A DNA stretch of 64,000 nucleotides from JBIQJD01 sp044507695 (lineage in GTDB: Bacteria > Bacteroidota > Ignavibacteria > Ignavibacteriales > Ignavibacteriaceae): NCBI GenBank assembly GCA_044507695.1, contig JBIQJD010000005.1:1-64000 (forward strand), written 5' to 3'. A program made the translations under genes and the position numbers. Each line of letters begins with the position of its first letter. The stretch's first letter is position 1. Below, piece after piece: positions 33,825-42,392 of the stretch. Below the pieces are notes generated by a model, which was not told where the DNA came from, did no database searches, and saw only the letters and a list, made by a program, of their open reading frames with translations.

Positions 33825-34901
33825 ATGGCGCAGAATAAAATACAAGTTGGCGTATTAGGTGCAACAGGAAGTGTTGGACAAAAATTTATTGCGTTGCTTG
33901 CAGATCATCCGTGGTTTGAAGTTAAAGAAGTTGCAGCATCGGAAAGATCAGCAGGAAAGAAATACAAAGATGCAGTTAACTGGATTCTCTCATCCCCGCT
34001 TCCGGAAAGTATCGGTAATCTTACTGTTAAACAGTGTGAACCAAATTTAAATTGTACTCTTGCTTTCTCCGGTTTGGATTCATCAATTGCCGGTGAGGTG
34101 GAAACTAAATTTGCCGAAGCGGGATATTATGTAGTTTCAAATTCAAAAAATCACCGGATGGATAATGATGTCCCGCTTCTTATTCCTGAAATAAATGCAG
34201 ATCATCTTGATATAATTAAAAATCAAAATCATAAAGGTTGTATAATTACAAATCCAAACTGCTCAACAATAGGACTTGTACTTGCATTAAAGCCTTTGGC
34301 AGATAAATTTGGATTGGAAGCAGTGAATGTTGTTACACTTCAGGCGTTATCTGGTGCGGGTTATCCGGGAATTTCAAGTCTTGATATAATTGATAATGTC
34401 ATCCCTTACATTTCCGGTGAAGAAGAAAAAATGCAATCAGAGCCTTTAAAGATTTTAGGAAACTTTAACGGAAACACAATCGATAATATTGATTTGAAAA
34501 TTAGTGCGCAATGCAACCGCGTTGGAGCTGTTGACGGCCATCTTGAATGTGTGCAGGTAAAACTAAAAACAAAAGCTTCCATCGAAGATATTAAAAAAGC
34601 ATGGGATGAATTTTCAGGTGAACCGCAAAAGTTAAATCTTCCTTCGGCACCGCGTAAAACATTACATTATTTTGATGATCCGAAATATCCGCAGCCGCGT
34701 ATTCACCGCAATATTGAAAATGGAATGGGCGTTGCAATCGGTAGATTAAGACCGGATACATTACTTGATTATAAATTTGTAGTTCTTTCTCACAACACTG
34801 TTAGAGGCGCGGCAGGCGGCGCTATTTTGTGCGCCGAACTTTTAAAAGAAAAAGGTTTTATCAATAAAGAAACTTTATATGAAACAGAAGCAAATAACTG
34901 A
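33825..34901 (+). CDS. asd: Aspartate-semialdehyde dehydrogenase (archaeal/fungal type)
   Basis: About 358 residues. Motifs: GVLGATGSVGQKF (NADP), catalytic Cys in TNPNCSTIGL and LSGAGYPGISSLDIIDN with a histidine in GHLECVQV. The longer form with SSLDIIDNVIPYI belongs to the archaeal/fungal Asd group and not the usual bacterial one. It makes the semialdehyde used by both DapA and ThrA. The ATG at 33825 was preferred; the frame is also open from a TTG at 33813. The end overlaps thrB by 23 bp. Confidence 0.93.
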   Translation: MAQNKIQVGVLGATGSVGQKFIALLADHPWFEVKEVAASERSAGKKYKDAVNWILSSPLPESIGNLTVKQCEPNLNCTLAFSGLDSSIAGEVETKFAEAGYYVVSNSKNHRMDNDVPLLIPEINADHLDIIKNQNHKGCIITNPNCSTIGLVLALKPLADKFGLEAVNVVTLQALSGAGYPGISSLDIIDNVIPYISGEEEKMQSEPLKILGNFNGNTIDNIDLKISAQCNRVGAVDGHLECVQVKLKTKASIEDIKKAWDEFSGEPQKLNLPSAPRKTLHYFDDPKYPQPRIHRNIENGMGVAIGRLRPDTLLDYKFVVLSHNTVRGAAGGAILCAELLKEKGFINKETLYETEANN

Positions 34902-35874
34902 AGCCGGAATTGATATTCATAATCTTTTTGAAAGAAAGATTGAAGAAGAAATCAAAGTCTTCGCTCCGGCTTCTGTAACAAATGTAAGCTGCGGATTTGA
35001 TATTCTCGGCTTTGCAATTGAATATCCCGGCGATGAAGTTCATCTTAAAATTACAAATGAGCCCGGATTGCGTATTACTAAAATTACAGGAGATGATGGG
35101 AGACTTCCTTTAACACCCGAAAAAAATACCGCCGGACTTTCACTGCTTGCATTAATGAATCATCTTAATTTTGATAAAGGAATTGAACTTGAACTTCATA
35201 AAAAAATGGCGCTGGGCAGCGGATTAGGATCAAGTGCGGCAAGTGCTGTTGCAAGCGTTTTTGCTATGAATGAAATACTCGGAAACCCATTAACAAAAAA
35301 AGAACTGCTTCAGTTTGCACTTGAAGGTGAAAAATTAACCTGCGGCGGAACTCCCCATGCTGATAATGTTGCAGCATGTTTGTTCGGCGGATTTATAATT
35401 GTACGAAGTGTTTATCCGCTTGATGTAATAAATGTTGATACACCTGAAGATCTTTACTGCACAATTGTTCATCCCCACATTGAAATTAATACTGCAGATA
35501 CAAGAAAAATTCTGCGCAAAGAAATTCCTTTAGAGGATGCCGTTAAACAGTGGGGAAATGTTGCCGGACTTATAACAGGATTAATTAAAAATGACTATGA
35601 TTTAATTGGAAGATCTTTGCAGGATGTTATTATCGAACCAATCCGCTCAATATTAATTCCCGGATTTAATGATGTAAAAGTATCAGCCATAAAATCAGGC
35701 GCGCTTGGCTGCAGCATTTCTGGTTCGGGACCTTCTATCTTCGCACTCAGTACATCAAAAAGTATTGCAGGTGAAGCCGGGAAAGCTATGCAGAAGGTAC
35801 TGGGAAATATTGATATAGAAAGTGATCTGTACATTTCAAAAATAAATCCGGTTGGACCAAAAGTTTTAAAGTAA
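34879..35874 (+). CDS. thrB: Homoserine kinase
   Basis: 331 residues, GHMP kinase family. FAPASVTNVSCGFDILGFAI is the N-terminal family signature, GSGLGSSAASAVA the phosphate loop, and SGALGCSISGSGPSIFAL the C-terminal motif. It phosphorylates homoserine for ThrC. About 25 extra residues precede the usual KVFAPAS start; an internal start near residue 26 would lack a clear ATG, so the upstream ATG overlapping asd is kept. The overlap indicates translational coupling. Confidence 0.93.
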   Translation: MKQKQITEAGIDIHNLFERKIEEEIKVFAPASVTNVSCGFDILGFAIEYPGDEVHLKITNEPGLRITKITGDDGRLPLTPEKNTAGLSLLALMNHLNFDKGIELELHKKMALGSGLGSSAASAVASVFAMNEILGNPLTKKELLQFALEGEKLTCGGTPHADNVAACLFGGFIIVRSVYPLDVINVDTPEDLYCTIVHPHIEINTADTRKILRKEIPLEDAVKQWGNVAGLITGLIKNDYDLIGRSLQDVIIEPIRSILIPGFNDVKVSAIKSGALGCSISGSGPSIFALSTSKSIAGEAGKAMQKVLGNIDIESDLYISKINPVGPKVLK

Positions 35875-35891
35875 TTTTATCAAAGTGTTAA

Positions 35892-37205
35892 ATGAAGTTT
35901 TACAGCACAAATAATAAATCAAACCAGGTAAGTTTTCGTGAAGCAGTTTTAAAAGGTCTCGCTGATGATGGTGGATTGTTCATGCCTTCAGAAATTCCTC
36001 CGCTTTCTGAAAAATTCTTTAAAGAAATAAAAAATCTTTCTTTTCATGAAATTGCATTTCAGGCTGCTGCCAATCTTCTATCAGAAGATATTCCATCCGT
36101 TGATTTAAAAAGCATAATTGAAAGTTCACTTACTTTTGGTGCACCGCTTGTAAAGCTAAACAATCAATTAAATGTTCTTGAATTATTCCATGGACCTACA
36201 CTTGCGTTTAAAGATTTTGGCGCCCGCTTTATGGCAAAGGTAATGGAGTATCTTATCAGAAACGAAGACAAAGAAATCACAATTCTTGCTGCTACTTCCG
36301 GTGATACAGGCAGCGCTGTTGCACAGGGATTTTATAACTCGGCAGGAATAAGTGTAATTCTGCTGTATCCTTCCGGCAAGGTTAGTCTGATTCAGGAAAA
36401 ACAATTAACCACAATCGGCGGAAACATTACCGCACTTGAAGTTGATGGAACATTTGATGACTGCCAGCGGCTTGTTAAACAGGCATTCCTTGATAAAGAT
36501 ATTACTGATGAAAAAATTCTTTCATCGGCAAATTCAATAAATATCGCACGGCTCATTCCGCAATCCTTTTATTACATCCATGCTTATGCTCAATTAAAAG
36601 ATTTAGCAAAAGATGTTTTCATATCTGTCCCAAGCGGAAACTTCGGCAATCTTACTGCGGGATTATTTGCAAAACAGATGAGGCTTCCTGTTAAAAAATT
36701 TATTGCTGCAGTTAATGCCAATGATGTGTTTGATCATTATTTACAAACAGGAAATTTTTCTCCTCGCGCTTCTGTCAAAACTTTATCAAACGCAATGGAT
36801 GTGGGCAATCCAAGCAACTTTGCACGCATACTTGATTTGTATAATAATCAGCATGATTTTATAAAAGAAAACATTTCCAGTTTCAGTTTTAATGATGATC
36901 AAACAAAGGAAGCAATTGAAGAAGTGTATAAGCAATATAATTATCTTCTTGATCCGCACGGAGCAGTTGGTTACCTGGCATTACAAAAATTTATTGCACA
37001 AAATAATTACAAAGATTATAACGGTATAGTTCTGGAAACTGCACATCCGGCAAAATTTAAAGATGCTGTTGAAGAAACAATCGGCAGCAAGATTGAACTT
37101 CCGGAAATTCTGAAAGAATCACTTAAGAAAGAAAAACAATCGATAAAAATTTCTTCAAGGTATGAAGATTTCAAATCATTCATTTTAAATAAAGTAGAAT
37201 CTTAG
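35892..37205 (+). CDS. thrC: Threonine synthase
   Basis: 437 residues, PLP fold type II. The cofactor lysine is in HGPTLAFKDFGARF; SGDTGSAVAQGFY and the phosphate loop SGNFGNLTAGL follow. It converts O-phosphohomoserine to threonine. The length fits the E. coli/yeast ThrC class that lacks the SAM-activated N-terminal domain. It starts 17 nt after thrB. Confidence 0.95.
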   Translation: MKFYSTNNKSNQVSFREAVLKGLADDGGLFMPSEIPPLSEKFFKEIKNLSFHEIAFQAAANLLSEDIPSVDLKSIIESSLTFGAPLVKLNNQLNVLELFHGPTLAFKDFGARFMAKVMEYLIRNEDKEITILAATSGDTGSAVAQGFYNSAGISVILLYPSGKVSLIQEKQLTTIGGNITALEVDGTFDDCQRLVKQAFLDKDITDEKILSSANSINIARLIPQSFYYIHAYAQLKDLAKDVFISVPSGNFGNLTAGLFAKQMRLPVKKFIAAVNANDVFDHYLQTGNFSPRASVKTLSNAMDVGNPSNFARILDLYNNQHDFIKENISSFSFNDDQTKEAIEEVYKQYNYLLDPHGAVGYLALQKFIAQNNYKDYNGIVLETAHPAKFKDAVEETIGSKIELPEILKESLKKEKQSIKISSRYEDFKSFILNKVES

Positions 37206-37218
37206 AAAGAGAAATAAA

Positions 37219-38037
37219 ATGAACAATCAAAAAAAGAAAGCAGCAATTCTCGGCGGTGGTAATATCGGATTATCAATTGCAAAAGGTTTGGTGAAATCAG
37301 GATTATATTCACCTGAAGATATTTTTATTACAAGAAGAAATATTGCACCGCTTAAAGAATATGCTGATAAAGGATTTGCCGTTTCAACAGATAATCATTC
37401 TGCAGTGCGTGAATCCGAAATTGTAATTATTGCAGTTCAGCCGCAGCAGTTAAATGATCTTCTTACCGAAATAAAAAATGAAATAGATGAAGAGAAACAT
37501 ATAATTATTTCTGTTGTTTCCGGTGCAGGTATAAAAGCAATTCGTGAACAAATTAACAGCAATGCTGCAGTAGTACGGGCAATGCCAAACACGGCAATTG
37601 CTATTCAGGAATCGATGACATGTCTTGCAAGTGATTCAACTGATAGTAAGAAACTTAATGCGGCAAAAGAAATTTTTGATTCGGTTGGTAAAACTCTGAT
37701 TATAAGTGAAGAACTGATGATTCCGGCTACTGCTTTATGCGCATGTGGAATTGCTTTCTTTCTTCGTGCAGTCCGCGCAGCTTCACAGGGAGGGATAGAA
37801 ATCGGATTTCACTCCGAGGAAGCATTACTGATGGCAGCGCAAACTGCAAAAGGTGCTGCTGCTTTATTATTGAGCGGGGAATCTCATCCTGAAAGTGAGG
37901 TTGATAAAGTTACAACTCCACGCGGCTGCACAATTTCCGGATTAAACCAGATGGAACATCACGGATTTAGTTCGGCATTAATAAGAGGCATTGTAACTTC
38001 GGCAGATAAAGCTGCAAGATTATACAAGATTGATTAA
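37219..38037 (+). CDS. proC: Pyrroline-5-carboxylate reductase
   Basis: 272 residues. GGGNIGLSIAKGLVKSG binds NAD(P)H, AVQPQQL and VSGAGI follow, and the C-terminal signature KVTTPRGCTISGLNQMEHHG is intact. It catalyses the last step of proline synthesis. It sits 13 bp behind thrC in what looks like the same transcript, so proline synthesis may share threonine-operon control; no other proline gene is nearby. Confidence 0.93.
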   Translation: MNNQKKKAAILGGGNIGLSIAKGLVKSGLYSPEDIFITRRNIAPLKEYADKGFAVSTDNHSAVRESEIVIIAVQPQQLNDLLTEIKNEIDEEKHIIISVVSGAGIKAIREQINSNAAVVRAMPNTAIAIQESMTCLASDSTDSKKLNAAKEIFDSVGKTLIISEELMIPATALCACGIAFFLRAVRAASQGGIEIGFHSEEALLMAAQTAKGAAALLLSGESHPESEVDKVTTPRGCTISGLNQMEHHGFSSALIRGIVTSADKAARLYKID

Positions 38038-38086
38038 ATAACTTTGTGATAAACACGATAATGATTTAAGTAAAAATTAAACAAAC

Positions 38087-38117
38087 TTGACAACAGTACC
38101 TCTATCGTTTATCTTTG
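38087..38117 (+). promoter_or_regulatory. Promoter of the methionine leader
   Basis: TTG at 38087-38089, 20 bp, then TATCTTTG at 38110-38117, a perfect TAnnTTTG. The predicted start is about 38121, leaving roughly 6 nt before the leader ATG: a nearly leaderless mRNA. Confidence 0.75.
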
Positions 38118-38126
38118 CCAGGACTA

Positions 38127-38228
38127 ATGGAAAAACATAAATTAAATATTAACTCAGAATTTAAAGCAATGGCAATGTGTTGCTGCTGTATGATGATGCG
38201 TTCATCTGCACGAAGGGACACAGCCTAA
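38127..38228 (+). CDS. Cysteine/methionine leader peptide (33 aa)
   Basis: An ATG ORF of 33 codons ending in TAA. Residues 15-24 read MAMCCCCMMM: four consecutive Cys codons and five Met codons in ten positions. The start MEKHKLNIN echoes the KLNI of the threonine leader. A terminator follows 27 nt after the stop, then a SAM-I riboswitch and metY. Cys and Met are both rare residues, so the run is very unlikely by chance. I infer an attenuator sensing charged Cys- and Met-tRNA to control methionine and sulfur assimilation. Ribosome binding may depend on a near-leaderless start. Confidence 0.85.
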   Translation: MEKHKLNINSEFKAMAMCCCCMMMRSSARRDTA

Positions 38229-38255
38229 TCTTTGAAAAAATAGATTGAGAAACTG

Positions 38256-38286
38256 AACCCTTCCGAAGATCGAGAAGGGTTTTTTA
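38256..38286 (+). terminator. Attenuator terminator after the Cys/Met leader
   Basis: AACCCTTC (38256-38263) pairs with GAAGGGTT (38274-38281) around a 10-nt loop and is followed by TTTTATTAT. It lies between the leader ORF and the SAM riboswitch. Confidence 0.88.
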
Positions 38287-38320
38287 TTATCGGCATGAAT
38301 TAATAAAATAAAATAAAAAC

Positions 38321-38436
38321 TCTTATCGAGAAAGGTTGAGGGATCAGGCCCTTTGAAACCTTAGCAACCGGCTCATTGAGCGTCCGGTGCTACTTCCTGC
38401 CCTTCCGGTTTTCCGGGTTAAGGGAAAGATGAGACA
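38321..38436 (+). ncRNA. SAM-I riboswitch (S-box leader)
   Basis: The sequence follows the S-box core: CTTATCGAGAAAGGTTGAGG opens P1/P2, then GGATCAGGCCCTTTGAAACC, TTAGCAACCGG, a P3 arm, GGTGCTACTTCCTGCC, a variable P4 arm and GATGAGA closing P1. SAM binding to this class normally releases the terminator and shuts off methionine genes. A terminator follows at 38447-38484 and metY at 38546. Recognised by conserved motifs and context; no covariance search was run. Confidence 0.92.
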
Positions 38437-38446
38437 AGAAGTTTGT

Positions 38447-38484
38447 AAACCTCTTCGAGCAATCTTTCCCGGAGAGGTTTTTTA
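38447..38484 (+). terminator. Expression-platform terminator of the SAM riboswitch
   Basis: AAACCTCTTC (38447-38456) pairs with GGAGAGGTTT (38471-38480), with one T-G pair and a 14-nt loop, followed by TTTT. Its 5' arm (AAACCTC, with the neighbouring GTTTG) overlaps sequence that could pair with the riboswitch 3' end as an antiterminator. Confidence 0.88.
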
Positions 38485-38545
38485 GTTTTAAAGATTATAT
38501 CAAAATAAGTTCACTCATAATTCATTAATCAGAAAGGATACAATA

Positions 38546-39874
38546 ATGAGCAAAGACCGCAATTACAGATTCGAAACCCTGCAGCTTCATGCAGGTCAGG
38601 AACCCGATCCTACTACAGGCTCGCGTGCAGTTCCTATTTACCAGACAACTTCCTACAATTTTAATGATGCAGCACATGCGGCTGATTTGTTCAGCCTGCA
38701 GAAGTTTGGAAACATCTACACAAGAATCATGAATCCAACTACAGATGTTTTTGAAAAACGTATTGCTGCTCTTGAAGGCGGTGCTGCAGCTCTTGCAACA
38801 GCATCCGGCCAATCTGCTCAGCTTCTTGCAATTACTACTGTTGCGCAAGCCGGAGAGAATATTGTATCAACAAGTTTATTGTACGGCGGAACATACAATC
38901 AATTCAAAGTTACTTTTCCAAGACTTGGTATAAATGTAAAATTTGTTGATGGAGATTCACCGGAGGATTTTGAAAAACTGATCGATCCAAAAACAAAAGC
39001 GTTGTACATTGAATCAATCGGAAACCCAAGATTAAACGTGCCTGATATTGAAGCGATCGCTGAAGTTGCTCACAGGCATGGCATTCCATTAATTGTTGAT
39101 AATACATTCGGCGCTGCCGGTTATCTTATCAGACCAATTGATCACGATGCTGATATTGTTGTTGCATCTGCTACAAAATGGATTGGCGGACATGGAACTT
39201 CAATCGGCGGTGTTATTGTTGATTCTGGCAATTTTGATTGGGGCAACGGGAACTTCCCTATTTTCACAGAGCCATCTCCGGGGTATCATGGTTTAAATTT
39301 CAATGAAGTGTTCGGTAAAGGTTCACAATTCGGAAACATAGCATTCATCATCCGCGCAAGAGTTGAAGGCTTGCGTGATCTTGGCCCGGCCTTAAGTCCG
39401 TTTAATGCATTCCTTTTTCTGCAGGGATTGGAAACATTATCACTCAGAGTTAGTAAGCATAGTGAAAATGCATTAAAGCTTGCTCAATGGCTTGAAAATA
39501 ATTCCTCTGTTGAATGGGTATGGTATCCCGGACTTGAAAGCCATCCATATCATGCTAATGCAAAAAAATATATCAGGAATGGATTATTTGGTTCAATGCT
39601 TTCATTCGGCATAAAAGGCGGAGCAGAGGCAGGTAAGAAATTCATTAACAATGTAAAACTTGCAAGCCTGCTTGCAAATGTTGGCGATGCAAAAACGCTT
39701 GTAATTCACCCGGCTTCAACAACACACCAGCAGCTTTCTGAACAGGAACAAAAAGAAGCAGGTGTTTTACCTGAACAGGTTAGAGTTTCTGTAGGAATAG
39801 AACATATTGATGATATAATTGAAGACTTTGAAGAAGCAATAAATGCTGCTGTTGGTACTGAAGTTAATGTTTAA
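38546..39874 (+). CDS. metY: O-acetylhomoserine aminocarboxypropyltransferase (sulfhydrylase)
   Basis: 442 residues, Cys/Met-metabolism PLP family. The N-terminus FETLQLHAGQEPDPTTGSRA, GGAAALATASGQSAQL and the cofactor lysine in ASATKWIGGHGTSIGG identify the MetY/Met17 group, whose length is ~430. It makes homocysteine directly from O-acetylhomoserine and sulfide and bypasses cystathionine. AAAGGA precedes the ATG by 7 nt. Two upstream sensors (Cys/Met leader and SAM-I) control it. A strong terminator separates it from metX. Confidence 0.94.
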   Translation: MSKDRNYRFETLQLHAGQEPDPTTGSRAVPIYQTTSYNFNDAAHAADLFSLQKFGNIYTRIMNPTTDVFEKRIAALEGGAAALATASGQSAQLLAITTVAQAGENIVSTSLLYGGTYNQFKVTFPRLGINVKFVDGDSPEDFEKLIDPKTKALYIESIGNPRLNVPDIEAIAEVAHRHGIPLIVDNTFGAAGYLIRPIDHDADIVVASATKWIGGHGTSIGGVIVDSGNFDWGNGNFPIFTEPSPGYHGLNFNEVFGKGSQFGNIAFIIRARVEGLRDLGPALSPFNAFLFLQGLETLSLRVSKHSENALKLAQWLENNSSVEWVWYPGLESHPYHANAKKYIRNGLFGSMLSFGIKGGAEAGKKFINNVKLASLLANVGDAKTLVIHPASTTHQQLSEQEQKEAGVLPEQVRVSVGIEHIDDIIEDFEEAINAAVGTEVNV

Positions 39875-39882
39875 AAATATTC

Positions 39883-39920
39883 CGGGTGATCTCTGTAAAG
39901 ATCACCCGCTTTAATTTTTT
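39883..39920 (+). terminator. Terminator between metY and metX
   Basis: CGGGTGATCT (39883-39892) and AGATCACCCG (39899-39908) form a perfect 10-bp stem with loop CTGTAA, then CTTTAATTTTTT. It suggests that metX is partly read through or has its own promoter. Confidence 0.88.
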
Positions 39921-39970
39921 AGAAAAGATGATAAAAAAGTTTTTTTCATTTCTTTACCTGAAGGAAATTT

Positions 39971-41149
39971 ATGAACACTATAATAAAAGAAGTGTTTGAA
40001 TTGGAAGCTCTTACAAAATTTGTTCAGTTATTTGATTTAAATGATCCGCTGATACTGGAATCTGGACAAACATTATTCCCTGTTAATGCAGCTTATCAAT
40101 CATATGGCAAATTAAATGCTGATGGAACAAATGCAATTCTTATATGCCATGCTTTAACCGGCAATGCTCATGCAGCAGGGGTTATTACTCAGGAAGAACT
40201 TGATAATTCAATCAATCATAAATTTCTTCACAGCTACAATGAAATGAATTTAAATAAACCGGGATGGTGGGATAATCTCATTGGCCCGGGAAAATTATTT
40301 GATACAGAAAAATATTTTGTCATCTCCTCTAATTTTCTTTCAGGATGCTACGGCACAACAGGACCGGCAGATGTAAATCCGGCAACCGGAAAAAAGTATA
40401 AACTTGATTTCCCGCTCGTTACTGTGCGTGATATGGTTAAGGTACAGCGCAGGTTATTGAAGCATCTGGGCGTAAACAAACTTGTTACGGCAGCCGGCGG
40501 ATCTCTCGGCGGAATGCAGGTACTTGAATGGGCTGTAATGTATCCTGATTTTGTTGAATCAATAATTCCGATTGCAACGGCTGCAAAACATTCACCATGG
40601 TGCATTGCATTAAATCAAACCGCAAGAAATGCAATTACTTCTGATCCGGAATGGAATAACGGAGAATATGATGAACAGCCTTCAAACGGATTAGGGCTTG
40701 CAAGAAAAATTGCAATGATAAGTTACCGGAGCGGTGCTTCATTTAACCAGAAGTTTGCCCGTGAACGATTATTCAGTGAAAACAGTTTTTTTGATAAAGC
40801 AAATATTTTCCAGGTTGAAAGTTACTTAAATCATCAGGGTGAAAAACTTGTAAGAAGATTTGATGCGAATACATATCTGTACATTACCCATGCAATGGAT
40901 CTACATGATGTTTCTTATGAGCGCGGGAAGATTGAAGATGTGCTTGGAAATATTAAGGCAAAAACCTTGTGCGTTGGAATTTCTACAGATGTGCTGTATC
41001 CGGCTTCTGAACAAAAAGAAATTGCTTCATTAATTCCCGGTGCTGCTTATGCAGAGCTTGAATCTGATTTCGGACATGATGCTTTTCTCATTGAGTTTGA
41101 TCAGCTTGAAAATGCAATACGCACAAATCTATCTGATATATTTGGATGA
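39971..41149 (+). CDS. metX: Homoserine O-acetyltransferase
   Basis: 392 residues, alpha/beta hydrolase. The catalytic serine is in AAGGSLGGMQVLEW, the aspartate in GISTDVLYP and the histidine in FGHDAFLIE; the early CHALTGNAHAAG motif is also present. It acetylates homoserine for MetY, which matches the sulfhydrylation pathway. AAGGA lies upstream of the ATG. It ends 4 bp from the convergent SpoIIE phosphatase gene. Other MetX-type enzymes use succinyl-CoA, so the acyl donor is not certain from sequence. Confidence 0.92.
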   Translation: MNTIIKEVFELEALTKFVQLFDLNDPLILESGQTLFPVNAAYQSYGKLNADGTNAILICHALTGNAHAAGVITQEELDNSINHKFLHSYNEMNLNKPGWWDNLIGPGKLFDTEKYFVISSNFLSGCYGTTGPADVNPATGKKYKLDFPLVTVRDMVKVQRRLLKHLGVNKLVTAAGGSLGGMQVLEWAVMYPDFVESIIPIATAAKHSPWCIALNQTARNAITSDPEWNNGEYDEQPSNGLGLARKIAMISYRSGASFNQKFARERLFSENSFFDKANIFQVESYLNHQGEKLVRRFDANTYLYITHAMDLHDVSYERGKIEDVLGNIKAKTLCVGISTDVLYPASEQKEIASLIPGAAYAELESDFGHDAFLIEFDQLENAIRTNLSDIFG

Positions 41150-41153
41150 GCAG

Positions 41154-42386
41154 TTATTTAATTCGTTTAATAACTACAAGAGTTTTATCATCATTGTACT
41201 GGCCGTTAACCGAAAATTTCATAACGCTATCAAGTATTTCATAAGCAATTTCACGCGGTGAAAGATGTTTGAACTTCTTCAGCAATTCGCGCAAAGTGTT
41301 CTCACCAAAATCCACAAAATTTTTATCTGTTGATTCTGTTACTCCATCAGAATACAAAAGCAGAACATCTCCTTTCCTGAAATTTATATTCTCAACAGTG
41401 TATCTTGCATTTGGTGCGGGACCCAAAACCGGACCGGTTGGATCAAGAGTAATAATTTCATCACTATCTTCTCTTATAAAATATGGAGGATTATGCCCGG
41501 CATTTGCATAAAGAAAAAGTCCTCCTTTATCGGATGAAAGTTCTCCGTAAAACAATGATGAAAACTTATCATCAGAAAAAATTTTATTAACAAGCTGATT
41601 CATTCTTTTCATCAGCGGTTCAATTTTAATCTCAAAACTGCTTGCCATACGAAGTGCGCCTGAAATATACATTGCTTCAGCGGCGGCGCTTACACCCTTG
41701 CTCGCAGCATCTCCAACTGCAACACCGAGTCTGTTTATTTCTTCACCAATTTCCATATAATCAAAAAAATCACCGCCAACAATTTCAGCAGGCATTGTTA
41801 CTCCGAATATTTCAAAATTGGTGAAACGGTATTCATGTTCCGGGAGAATGCTTTTCTGCAGTTCCCTTCCTTTATCAAGATCAGCTCTAAGTGCAAATGC
41901 TTTTTTAGAAAGCCGTTTTTGTTTTATCTGTGATGTAAGTGCAGTTGAAATAATATTAAGTGTGTGAATAAAATCTTCATTCATCGTATCTGTGTTCAGA
42001 GCAAGCAGATATTCATAATAAAATTTATCATTCAGTTTTATCTTTTCACCAACTCCTGATGCTGAGTACCTGAAAATACCCTTTTGCAGAAGCACCTGAT
42101 TTGTTTCACTTCCAAAAATTGTACGCTCTTTTGCAATTCTATCAAAATGTGGATAATCACTAAGCTTTACTAAAAAATCCGGATTTATTTTTTCAACATT
42201 TCCTATCTGGTAAAGAAGCGAATATGCATCGTTATTTATATCAAGCCGCCATATCCTCCCGCCGGTAACATCAATCTTTTCGTTATCAACTATTTGATTA
42301 AGTACAGCAATAAGCATCTCCGTTTCTGATGAGAAACTTTGAGAAGCAATTGTGTCTACCATCTTATGTAATTTTTTTTGATTCAT
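41154..42386 (-). CDS. PP2C-type serine phosphatase (SpoIIE/RsbU family)
   Basis: 410 residues. An N-terminal sensor-like region of about 170 residues resembles a GAF domain. A linker helix (DLDKGRELQKSILPE) then leads to the SpoIIE phosphatase domain with VGGDFFDYMEI, GDAASKGVSAA, NAGHNPPYF and SDGVTES, the metal-binding aspartates of PP2C. Such proteins usually dephosphorylate anti-anti-sigma factors in partner-switching pathways. No anti-sigma or STAS protein is adjacent. It ends a same-strand run behind the DUF4032 and M64 genes, with 6 bp to the former. Confidence 0.88.
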   Translation of the reverse strand: MNQKKLHKMVDTIASQSFSSETEMLIAVLNQIVDNEKIDVTGGRIWRLDINNDAYSLLYQIGNVEKINPDFLVKLSDYPHFDRIAKERTIFGSETNQVLLQKGIFRYSASGVGEKIKLNDKFYYEYLLALNTDTMNEDFIHTLNIISTALTSQIKQKRLSKKAFALRADLDKGRELQKSILPEHEYRFTNFEIFGVTMPAEIVGGDFFDYMEIGEEINRLGVAVGDAASKGVSAAAEAMYISGALRMASSFEIKIEPLMKRMNQLVNKIFSDDKFSSLFYGELSSDKGGLFLYANAGHNPPYFIREDSDEIITLDPTGPVLGPAPNARYTVENINFRKGDVLLLYSDGVTESTDKNFVDFGENTLRELLKKFKHLSPREIAYEILDSVMKFSVNGQYNDDKTLVVIKRIK

Positions 42387-42392
42387 TGTTTT

